Counted from the first letter of the stretch, positions 1 through 5,255 are shown. The stretch: DNA of 5,255 bases from Micrococcales bacterium (GCA_023252115.1 JAHEXM010000074.1:1-5255), one strand, 5' to 3'. A program made the numbers and translations. The notes: generated from the sequence alone by a model not told the origin.

Positions 1-2
1 TG

Positions 3-50
3 ATACTGGCACTCACTGCCGCAATCGACACCCTCGCCGACCCGGACTGA
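3..50 (+). CDS. C-terminal end of an unidentified gene (partial)
   Basis: Reading in the frame that starts at position 3 gives 15 sense codons, translating to ILALTAAIDTLADPD, followed by a TGA stop at 48-50. The other two plus-strand frames are less gene-like at this edge: one begins on a stop codon, and the other runs on into the palindrome. The reading fits the context, because a plus-strand gene ending here would converge with glyA and the palindrome at 70-117 would lie 19 bp after its stop. Too little protein is present to name a family. This could be a chance open frame; the call rests on clean G/C-rich third positions and position relative to the terminator-like element. Confidence 0.4.
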   Translation: MLALTAAIDTLADPD

Positions 51-69
51 TCGATACCTCGGCCAGTCG

Positions 70-117
70 CGCTACTGGTGAGTATCAGTCATATACGACT
101 GATACTCACCAGTAGCG
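70..117. terminator. 48-bp palindrome, copy 1 (putative bidirectional terminator)
   Basis: Two perfectly complementary 21-base arms (70-90 and 97-117) flank the six bases ATATAC. The left arm starts CGCTACTGGT and ends ATCAGTC. Only the positions 91/96 (A opposite C) break the symmetry, because the central TATA is again self-complementary, so 46 of 48 positions obey dyad symmetry. It lies between the stop of the plus-strand partial gene (position 50) and the stop of glyA on the minus strand (position 162), so either transcript would form the same very stable hairpin. No U-tract follows on either strand, which matches the U-less terminators proposed for actinobacteria. The same element recurs at 2121-2168. 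Terminator function is inferred from structure and position. Confidence 0.75.
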
Positions 118-130
118 GATAGTTCTAGGA

Positions 131-181
131 CCGAGGGTAAGCGGACTCTGCCGCTGCCCGCTCACCCCCGAGGGTAAGCGG
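131..181. repeat. 14-bp direct repeat at the 3' end of glyA
   Basis: CCGAGGGTAAGCGG occurs at 131-144 and again, identically, at 168-181, with a 37-bp period. The second copy encodes part of the glyA C-terminus (within FPAYPRG); the first lies in the 3' untranslated stretch beyond the stop. Because the FP-x-Y motif near the end is common in SHMT proteins, the coding copy is probably the original and the other a duplicate. Both copies are complementary (with one mismatch on the plus strand, a G-U wobble in the glyA mRNA) to the segment 158-167 between them. Confidence 0.7.
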
Positions 182-182
182 G
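157..182 (-). terminator. Stem-loop spanning the glyA stop codon
   Basis: On the glyA (minus) strand, bases 182-172 and 167-157 form an 11-bp stem, CCCGCUUACCC against GGGUGAGCGGG, with one G-U pair and the tetraloop UCGG. The stem contains the last sense codons and the UGA. The downstream repeat at 144-135 can pair with 167-158 instead (10 bp, loop of 13 bases), so two mutually exclusive hairpins are possible. Pairing is better on the minus strand (G-U) than on the plus strand (A opposite C), which suggests that any RNA role belongs to the glyA transcript. No U-tract follows. A role in termination or 3'-end stability is inferred. Confidence 0.35.
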
Positions 183-1424
183 AAAACGCCCAACGAGGGC
201 CGACACGTCGGCAGCAACGTCAGCTGACTCACCCGGATCACGCACGACTCGGCCTATCAAGCCAGCGATGTCCTTCATCTCGGCCTCGCCCATGCCTTGA
301 GTTGTCACGGCCGGAGTACCCACCCGGATACCGGAAGCAACGCTTGGCGGTTGCGGGTCATTCGGGATGGCATTCTTGTTAAGGACAATGCTGGCGGCAT
401 CACAGCGCTCTTCAGCTTGAGCACCGGTAACACCAAGTCCTTGCAGATCCAGCAACGCAAGGTGGGTGTCAGTTCCACCGGTGACAGGTCGCATGCCTTC
501 GGCTGCCAACGATTCAGTCAGCGCCTGGGCATTGGTAATGACCTGCTGTGCGTACTGCTGATATGCCGGTGTTGAGGCTTCTTTCAAAGCCACTGCTTTG
601 GCCGCCACGCAATGCATCAGCGGCCCACCCTGCATCATCGGAAACACTGCTTTGTCGATCGCTGCTGCGTGCTGCTCTTTGCACAGAATCATTCCGCCGC
701 GTGGACCGCGCAGCACTTTGTGTGTGGTAAAGGTGACAACGTCGGCGTACGGCACTGGGCTTGGTATTGCCTTACCAGCGACAAGTCCGATGAAGTGCGC
801 GGCATCAACCATCAGGACCGCCCCGACCTCGTCAGAGATTTCGCGGAACGCAGCGAAGTCAATCAATCGCGGAATTGCCGAGCCACCACAGATAATCATC
901 TTGGGTTGGTGTGCGCGCGCAAGCGATCGGACTTGGTCGTAGTCAATGTTTTCGGTTTCGGGATCAACGCCGTAATGAACTGCGTTGAACCATTTTCCCG
1001 AGAACGACACCTTGGTTCCGTGTGTCAGGTGACCACCGTGCGGAAGGCTCATGGCCAGCACGGTGTCGCCCGGCTTCAAGAAAGCACCGTAAGCCGCAAT
1101 GTTCGCGCTGGCACCAGAATGCGGCTGCAGATTCGCGTGGTCCGCATCGAACAACGCCTTGGCTCGTTCGATACCGAGCGTCTCTGCTTTGTCGACTTCC
1201 GAACACCCGCCGTAGTAGCGGCGCCCGGGATATCCCTCGGCATACTTATTGCTCAGCGTTGACCCGAGGGCTGCCAAAACGGCCGGGCTAGTGAGGTTCT
1301 CACTCGCGATTAGCTGAAGACCACCCCGCAACCTTTCGAGCTCAGATAGCACGATGTCAGCGATTTGCGGGTCCTCGGACTGCAGCGCAGCGAAGTCTGG
1401 TCCCCAGAAAGGCACGTCGGTCAT
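162..1424 (-). CDS. glyA: Serine hydroxymethyltransferase (SHMT)
   Basis: This cytosolic PLP enzyme interconverts serine plus tetrahydrofolate with glycine plus 5,10-methylene-tetrahydrofolate, the main source of one-carbon units. From the ATG at 1424 the protein has 420 residues, normal for bacterial SHMT. Visible family motifs: LIASEN at 38-43, YAEGYPGRRYYGG at 61-73 (Tyr61 and Glu63 of the active site), HSGASAN near 102-108, LPHGGHLTHG near 127-136, DAAH with the PLP-contacting Asp207 and His210, the Schiff-base Lys236 in TTHK followed by RGPRGG, and the carboxylate-binding Arg367 in GIRVGTPA. The residue after Lys236 is Val where Thr is usual. An in-frame GTG at 1454 would add ten residues; I prefer 1424 because a TAAACT -10 box lies 7 bp before that ATG and no Shine-Dalgarno precedes either start. 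The gene is divergent from tsaC and ends in a hairpin that overlaps its stop. Confidence 0.97.
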   Translation of the reverse strand: MTDVPFWGPDFAALQSEDPQIADIVLSELERLRGGLQLIASENLTSPAVLAALGSTLSNKYAEGYPGRRYYGGCSEVDKAETLGIERAKALFDADHANLQPHSGASANIAAYGAFLKPGDTVLAMSLPHGGHLTHGTKVSFSGKWFNAVHYGVDPETENIDYDQVRSLARAHQPKMIICGGSAIPRLIDFAAFREISDEVGAVLMVDAAHFIGLVAGKAIPSPVPYADVVTFTTHKVLRGPRGGMILCKEQHAAAIDKAVFPMMQGGPLMHCVAAKAVALKEASTPAYQQYAQQVITNAQALTESLAAEGMRPVTGGTDTHLALLDLQGLGVTGAQAEERCDAASIVLNKNAIPNDPQPPSVASGIRVGTPAVTTQGMGEAEMKDIAGLIGRVVRDPGESADVAADVSALVGRFPAYPRG

Positions 1425-1431
1425 AGGTGTG

Positions 1432-1459
1432 AGTTTACGGGCGTACACAATCACGTCAT
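1432..1459 (-). promoter_or_regulatory. Probable leaderless promoter of glyA
   Basis: On the minus strand the hexamer TAAACT (1437-1432) fits the actinobacterial -10 pattern TANNNT and ends 7 bases before the A of the glyA ATG at 1424. Transcription would thus start at or next to the start codon, giving a leaderless mRNA, which agrees with the lack of a Shine-Dalgarno sequence. A weak -35 candidate, ATGACG (1459-1454, 4 of 6 matches to TTGACA), sits 16 bp upstream of it and overlaps the tsaC start codon. Read from pattern only. Confidence 0.5.
1446..1451 (+). promoter_or_regulatory. Weak -10 candidate for tsaC
   Basis: CACAAT matches TATAAT at four of six positions and ends 6 bases before the tsaC ATG at 1458, which would again place the transcript start at the start codon. 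No convincing -35 or Shine-Dalgarno sequence is visible. It is the best candidate in a divergent gap of only 33 bp, but it is weak, and the real promoter may lie inside the glyA coding region. Confidence 0.2.
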
Positions 1460-2114
1460 GATCCGGCGGTTCGACGCGTGCGACGAAGGCGATTTAGAGC
1501 AAGGCCTACTTGCCGCCACCGCGGCCGCAAAGCGCGGAGAATTGGTGGTTGTCCCGACCGAATCTGCCTATGGCGTGGCGACCGATGCCTTTCGATCGGA
1601 CGGTCTTGCGGCCCTCAGACTCGCCAAATCTCGCGATCGAAATCTGCCGGTACCAGTACTGGTTGGATATCCGACAACCGCCGACGGACTGGTGGCGACC
1701 CTGAGCCCAGCGGCGCGACTCTTGATCGAAGCTTTTTGGCCAGGACCTTTGACAATCGTTGGAAACTCGCAACCGTCCCTGATGTGGGAAGTGGGGGCGG
1801 AAGGTGATGCAAGCGTTTCGATTCGGATGCCGCTGCATCCCGTCGCTCTTGAGCTCGCGCGGGCCGTGGGTCCACTTGCACTAACTGGCGCGAACCTTGC
1901 CGGCGCGGACCTACCGCGAACAGCAGCGGAAGCTGAAGCGATGCTCGGTGACTCAGTCGGCGTGTATTTGGACGCTGGCCCCTCGCTGACTCTGGAAACT
2001 TCCACGATCGTCGACATCACCCACAATGTTCCGCACTTGTTGCGCGAAGGTGCAATTACTGTCGAACAGATTCGCGAGGTCTGCCCAGAACTAACTGGTG
2101 TTGTGCATGACTAG
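1458..2114 (+). CDS. tsaC: L-threonylcarbamoyladenylate synthase (TsaC/YrdC family)
   Basis: Makes threonylcarbamoyl-AMP from threonine, bicarbonate and ATP, the first step of t6A37 synthesis on ANN-decoding tRNAs; cytosolic. The 218-residue length fits a single YrdC domain without the extra C-terminal Sua5 domain. Motifs: PTESAYG at 33-39, the K-x-R pair Lys57/Arg59, EAFWPGPLT at 91-99, SIRMPLHP at 121-128, TGAN at 143-146, and STIVD at 182-186. Family members normally have S-x-N in the KxR/SxN tetrad (E. coli TsaC: Ser139-Ala-Asn141); here the serine position is Gly144, so the tetrad reads K, R, G, N. The frame is open further upstream to an ATG at 1365, but that would run through the antisense of glyA; family alignments start at the MIRRF sequence, so 1458 is chosen. 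The stop lies 6 bp before palindrome copy 2. Confidence 0.92.
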   Translation: MIRRFDACDEGDLEQGLLAATAAAKRGELVVVPTESAYGVATDAFRSDGLAALRLAKSRDRNLPVPVLVGYPTTADGLVATLSPAARLLIEAFWPGPLTIVGNSQPSLMWEVGAEGDASVSIRMPLHPVALELARAVGPLALTGANLAGADLPRTAAEAEAMLGDSVGVYLDAGPSLTLETSTIVDITHNVPHLLREGAITVEQIREVCPELTGVVHD

Positions 2115-2120
2115 GGTCCG

Positions 2121-2168
2121 CGCTACTGGTGAGTATCAGTCGCATGTGACTGATACTCACCAGTAGCG
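2121..2168. terminator. 48-bp palindrome, copy 2 (putative bidirectional terminator)
   Basis: Arms at 2121-2141 and 2148-2168 are perfectly complementary over 21 bp and identical to those of copy 1 at 70-117; the six central bases are GCATGT. Within the centre, CATG is self-complementary and only 2142/2147 (G opposite T) break the dyad. The element fills most of the 62-bp gap between the convergent stops of tsaC (2114) and the ABC permease (2177), leaving 6 and 8 bp on the two sides. No U-tract follows on either strand. Both transcripts would end in the same hairpin, so a two-way terminator is the simplest reading. Confidence 0.75.
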
Positions 2169-2176
2169 GAAGTCTC

Positions 2177-4375
2177 TTACTCGACTCCTGACGCGGGCAT
2201 CACGGTTCTGCGATTCTGTAACCACGCTGGCCAAAATGTTCCGAGCGTTGCGGCTGCTGTTGCACCAACGACAACGCCGCCAACGAGCAGTAACCCCAGC
2301 GCACCGAATGGCATCCCTGTCGGCAGAAACGCGACACCCGCCACGACAACGGCGATTGCTGCGCCGCCGACAGCTCCGACAAACCCCACTAGTCCGCCTT
2401 CGATCGTCACCATGCGCACCATGCGTCGGCGCGTCATACCAATTGCCCGGAGCACACCGAGTTCACCGGCGCGCGCTCGAAGGCTCGAAATTGATGCAGC
2501 GACAAACACCACACCCGTGAGCACTCCTGTCCCGATTGCCAACGACCCGACAATGGCAAGCAATGCACTGAGCAGTCCCCCGCTACCGTCGTCTGGCTGC
2601 AACGATGTCAATTGGTTGGCAGGATAGACACTCGTACCCGCAACGTTGCTGACTGCAATGTGCACGTCCGCCAGGTCCACCGGTGATTCGGCTTCACCGC
2701 GGCCAACCGAGGAACCCACATAAGTAATACCTGGCTCATTTGACGGAACCGCATACAGTGAATGACCGTTGGCTTTGACTGCCTCGACTACCGCAGACGT
2801 TTGACTCGGTGCCGACGAGACAGCAGCCATCTTGTCCAAGAGTTGCGTTGATGACTGCATCGAGAACATCGCGGCGCCGACTAACACCAGGGTGCCGATT
2901 AGGGCCGTACTAGTGGCGACCAATGCAGCAAGCTTTCCGGATCGCATTGGCAGGCGTTGAACTGAGTCAGCGGCCAAACCAAGCGTTGATCCCTTACGGC
3001 GCGGCAACCGTCGCGCAACCACACCGACAAACCGAACTGCCGATCGAGAGAAAGACATGCTCAGAAAGATGCCACCTATCGGTGCAAACAAAACGAGGAT
3101 GTTCCCGCCAAGCGACAAGACTAGGCAAACCATGCCGATGGCAAAGAGGATCTTGCTTTGGATGCGACCTCGGCGGGCAACCCCGGTGAGATCTGCTTCA
3201 GATACCTCGGAATCAACGACAGCTTCAACTGGACTGGTTCGCATGGCCTCGCGCGCTGGTCGCATCACGCCGAAGAGCGTGACCAGAACACCAACCACGA
3301 CCCCGGCAATCGCGTAGCCGACTGACGGTCCGGGAATGGTGACCGCACCGGAGCCCAGCGTCGCGCTCACTACAGCACTGGTGAGTGCCGCGGCTGCGTA
3401 GCCGACGCCAACTCCAACAACAGATCCAATGACGCCAATCGCCAGGGCTTGTCGAAACAGAATCTTGCGCAACTGTTGACCCGATGCGCCGATCGCCCGA
3501 AGTAGCCCAGCTTCACGTAAGCGGCTGGCCAGACTCACTCGCAGCGTTGTCGAAACGGCTGCAGCTGCGATGCCGACCACTACGACGGCCGCAATTCCGA
3601 ACAGGATCGTCGCTTCGGTGGCGATCGACGAGTTCTTGCCTCTTTGCGTGCTTGCCCATGAACTGTTACTGGTGACCGATCCACCAGCAGAGTCGCCAGC
3701 AAGCGCGGCCCTCACCTGTTTCAGATCAGAACCCGCAGCGGTATTCACCAACATCGCATCAAGTGAGTTCGGCCCTGCCGCCCACAGGTAGTCAGAAGTC
3801 GCCATACCAACTACTGCGCCGTAGCTCGTGATCGGCGTCCCACCGTCTTGCGTGATTCCCACGACTGTCAGCGATTTGACTTGTCCGTCCGAGCCTTTCA
3901 CCAGCAGTCGCTGTCCGACTGACACGCCGATTCGCTCACTCGTGGTCTTGTCCAGTGTCACTTCCATCGGCAACAGGGGAAGCGCACCAGTGGCTAGCTT
4001 CGCCTCGACTGGATTGGCCGGATCGACGGCAAACGCGTCGGCGTTCCCCAGGAACGGTTCCTGTGAAGACTTCATCAGTGCAATTGGGTGTGACCCAAAT
4101 CCACTGACACTCGCAACGCCTTTAGTGGCTGCAACTCGAGCGATGTCCTGAGATGAATAGCCCTTTGCAGGTTCAAGTCCATTGTTTGATACGGGGGCCT
4201 CAACGACAAGCGATGATTTCGGCAGAGTCGAGCCGACTGCCCGATCCGTAGTGGCTGATAGCGCACCGATCAGCGCACCGCCAGCCGTGATGTATCCAGC
4301 TGCGATTGCCACCGCCACTCCGCTCAACACCAGTCGCCGAATCCCGTGGCGCTCGTGCTGTCGCACGGCCCTCAT
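2177..4375 (-). CDS. ABC transporter permease with two FtsX domains
   Basis: A 732-residue membrane protein of the MacB/FtsX (type VII ABC) group. By hydrophobicity I see about ten membrane segments: TM1 at 15-38; a first extracytoplasmic domain at about 40-252; TM2-4 at about 254-276, 309-334 and 352-372; a central pair near 408-440; TM7 at 482-505; a short second extracytoplasmic domain at 506-600; and TM8-10 near 601-630, 662-684 and 688-712. The FtsX coupling motif appears twice, as REAGLLRAIGAS (287-298) and RAGELGVLRAIGMTRRR (635-651), the usual sign of an internally duplicated permease. Many actinobacterial relatives are over 800 residues; the shorter length here seems to come from a small second outer domain. 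Its ATG overlaps the ATPase stop as ATGA, indicating translational coupling; a weak GGGG lies 8 bases upstream. Substrate unknown: lipid, peptide and antibiotic export are all possible, and no two-component regulator is visible. Confidence 0.9.
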   Translation of the reverse strand: MRAVRQHERHGIRRLVLSGVAVAIAAGYITAGGALIGALSATTDRAVGSTLPKSSLVVEAPVSNNGLEPAKGYSSQDIARVAATKGVASVSGFGSHPIALMKSSQEPFLGNADAFAVDPANPVEAKLATGALPLLPMEVTLDKTTSERIGVSVGQRLLVKGSDGQVKSLTVVGITQDGGTPITSYGAVVGMATSDYLWAAGPNSLDAMLVNTAAGSDLKQVRAALAGDSAGGSVTSNSSWASTQRGKNSSIATEATILFGIAAVVVVGIAAAAVSTTLRVSLASRLREAGLLRAIGASGQQLRKILFRQALAIGVIGSVVGVGVGYAAAALTSAVVSATLGSGAVTIPGPSVGYAIAGVVVGVLVTLFGVMRPAREAMRTSPVEAVVDSEVSEADLTGVARRGRIQSKILFAIGMVCLVLSLGGNILVLFAPIGGIFLSMSFSRSAVRFVGVVARRLPRRKGSTLGLAADSVQRLPMRSGKLAALVATSTALIGTLVLVGAAMFSMQSSTQLLDKMAAVSSAPSQTSAVVEAVKANGHSLYAVPSNEPGITYVGSSVGRGEAESPVDLADVHIAVSNVAGTSVYPANQLTSLQPDDGSGGLLSALLAIVGSLAIGTGVLTGVVFVAASISSLRARAGELGVLRAIGMTRRRMVRMVTIEGGLVGFVGAVGGAAIAVVVAGVAFLPTGMPFGALGLLLVGGVVVGATAAATLGTFWPAWLQNRRTVMPASGVE
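4372..4375 (-). other. ATGA stop/start overlap of ATPase and permease
   Basis: On the minus strand the four bases ATGA contain both the permease start ATG (4375-4373) and the ATPase stop TGA (4374-4372). Such overlaps favour re-initiation by the same ribosome and fixed subunit ratio, and show that the two genes form one operon. Confidence 0.9.
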
Positions 4376-5172
4376 GCTGGGTTCCCCGTGACAAGGAGTT
4401 CGCGTATTTGATCAACGGTGGGTGACTGCTCATTGGCAACCACCACTCCGGACTTCAACACCAATAAGCGATCCGAATAACTCGCTGCCTCCGGATCGTG
4501 CGTCACCATCAAGATCGTGTGCCCGGCATCCGCGAGATACCGAAAAAGATCCAAGACCGTCTGGCGATTGATCACGTCTAGGTTTCCGGTCGGTTCATCC
4601 GCAACAATCACCGACGGCTGACTCGCCAACGCGCGGGCGATCGCGACACGTTGCCGTTCACCGCCCGACAGCGTCGCGGCTGGCTGGTCAAGCTTGTCCA
4701 GCAGACCGACCAAACCAACGACGTATTCAATCCAAGCGCGGTCAGGAGTCTCACCCCACAAGTCCATGGGCAATTCAATGTTCTTGCGCACACTCAGCCC
4801 TGGGAGCAAGTTGAACGCTTGGAACACGAAGCCGATCCGCTCGGCTCGCAGCTTGGACAACTCGCGATCGCGCAAACCAGTAATTTGCACGCCATCGACC
4901 CACACTTGCCCACTGTCGACAACATCAAGTCCAGACAAAACGTGGACCAGAGTTGACTTGCCAGATCCAGACAGACCCATAACCGAGGTGAAGCCACCGC
5001 GCCGGATGTCAATCGAGATGTCCCGAAGCGCATGTACAGGTCCGGCCGCGCCTTCGTAGGTTTTGGTCAAATGGCGAGCGCTGATCACATAGTCGTGCGG
5101 ATTCCAGGTGGCAGATGGATCGTTATTAGGTGCGGCGGTGGTGATCGTCACGGGGACTCCAATGCTCTTCAC
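4372..5172 (-). CDS. ABC transporter ATP-binding protein (MacB/LolD/FtsE type)
   Basis: The cytoplasmic ATPase that drives the permease encoded just downstream. In the 266-residue version: Walker A GLSGSGKST at 66-74 (Leu67 where Pro is usual), Q-loop with Gln118 in VFQAFNLLP, signature LSGGE at 168-172 followed by RQRVAIARAL, Walker B VIVADE at 188-193 with catalytic Glu193, EPTGNLD at 193-199, and the switch His225 in MVTHD. The FQ-x-FNLLP and PTGNLD sequences are typical of the MacB/LolD/FtsE branch. The start is uncertain: the first in-frame GTG (5172) has no Shine-Dalgarno, while the GTG at 5151 (codon 8) has GGAG five bases upstream, giving 259 residues. The first 28 residues precede the conserved ABC fold (from about VISARHLTKTY) and are low in complexity, so either start would give a working enzyme. 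No membrane segment or signal peptide. Confidence 0.93.
   Translation of the reverse strand: MKSIGVPVTITTAAPNNDPSATWNPHDYVISARHLTKTYEGAAGPVHALRDISIDIRRGGFTSVMGLSGSGKSTLVHVLSGLDVVDSGQVWVDGVQITGLRDRELSKLRAERIGFVFQAFNLLPGLSVRKNIELPMDLWGETPDRAWIEYVVGLVGLLDKLDQPAATLSGGERQRVAIARALASQPSVIVADEPTGNLDVINRQTVLDLFRYLADAGHTILMVTHDPEAASYSDRLLVLKSGVVVANEQSPTVDQIRELLVTGNPA
5157..5160 (-). promoter_or_regulatory. Shine-Dalgarno GGAG for the alternative ATPase start
   Basis: On the minus strand GGAG (5160-5157) is followed by a five-base spacer TCCCC and the in-frame GTG at 5151-5149. It is the only good ribosome site near the start of the ATPase gene, and it supports 5151 over 5172 as the true start. Confidence 0.45.
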
Positions 5173-5255
5173 ATGTGCAGCCAGAAGCGGCTGTATTGAG
5201 CATCGGCGATCATCGAGGTGTCGCGCGTCGACCAGTGGGTCTATCTTTCATCGAT
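5173..5255. other. Upstream region of the ABC operon, no gene seen
   Basis: No coding frame is supported in these 83 bp. The ATPase frame stays open on the minus strand as far as a TGA near 5250 but has no start codon there. A short inverted repeat CAGCC/GGCTG (5178-5182 and 5189-5193) lies just before the first GTG. I see no confident -10/-35 pair, so the operon promoter is either unusual or beyond the window. Confidence 0.5.

Noticed and set aside
1..16. TGATACT followed by CTCAC at the window edge, resembling part of the palindrome's right arm
   Set aside because: Only seven contiguous bases match, there is no pairing arm, and the stretch reads well as coding sequence.
612..1262. 216-codon open frame on the plus strand antisense to glyA
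   Set aside because: It lies wholly within the well-supported SHMT gene and its translation resembles no protein family; it is a shadow frame.
1365..1457. 31-codon N-terminal extension of tsaC from an upstream ATG
   Set aside because: Most of it is antisense to the glyA N-terminus, and TsaC proteins begin at the MIRRF sequence encoded from 1458.
1568..2026. 152-codon open frame on the minus strand antisense to tsaC
   Set aside because: Shadow of the tsaC coding frame; Ser/Arg/Ala-rich translation with no motifs and no start signals.
3377..3386. ACTGGTGAGT inside the permease gene, matching 10 bases of the palindrome arm (also TACTGGTGA at 3667-3675)
   Set aside because: No inverted partner nearby, both lie in conserved coding sequence, and matches of this length are not surprising in 5 kb on two strands. 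Not counted as further copies.
5178..5193. Small inverted repeat CAGCC/GGCTG before the ATPase gene as a possible operator
   Set aside because: Five base pairs around a six-base loop is too little to distinguish from chance, and no promoter elements are nearby.

Overview
The window looks like a piece of an actinobacterial chromosome. The reasons are a moderately high G+C (judged by eye, not counted), a PrmC/TsaC-neighbourhood style TsaC protein, a two-FtsX-domain ABC permease, GTG starts, palindromic terminators without a U-tract, and a likely leaderless promoter. The genus cannot be fixed from this sequence. All four main genes are intact and look like ordinary chromosomal genes; I see no insertion sequence, CRISPR array, tRNA, rRNA or prophage gene.

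Layout: (1) positions 3-50, the last 15 codons of an unidentified plus-strand gene; (2) a convergent gap (51-161) holding a 48-bp near-perfect palindrome at 70-117 and a repeat/hairpin cluster at the end of glyA; (3) glyA (serine hydroxymethyltransferase), minus strand, 162-1424; (4) a 33-bp divergent gap (1425-1457); (5) tsaC (threonylcarbamoyl-AMP synthase), plus strand, 1458-2114; (6) a 62-bp convergent gap (2115-2176) filled mostly by a second copy of the same palindrome at 2121-2168; (7) a minus-strand two-gene ABC transporter operon, ATPase (4372-5172) then permease (2177-4375), joined by an ATGA overlap; (8) 83 bp of upstream sequence with no gene.

GlyA supplies glycine and one-carbon units, TsaC makes the activated threonylcarbamoyl group for t6A in tRNAs, and the ABC pair is a MacB/LolD/FtsEX-like export or mechanotransmission-type complex of unknown substrate. 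There is no evidence that the three act in one pathway.

The most notable signal is non-coding. The same 48-bp palindrome (21-bp perfect arms, identical in both copies) sits at each of the two convergent gene junctions and not at the divergent one. When the second copy is read on the opposite strand, the two copies differ at only two positions, and these are a symmetric pair (T/A in one copy, C/G in the other). This suggests a dispersed, symmetry-maintained element, probably acting as a bidirectional terminator and perhaps also as a protein-binding or mobile palindrome. Whether it is already described, or repeated across the genome, cannot be decided from this window.
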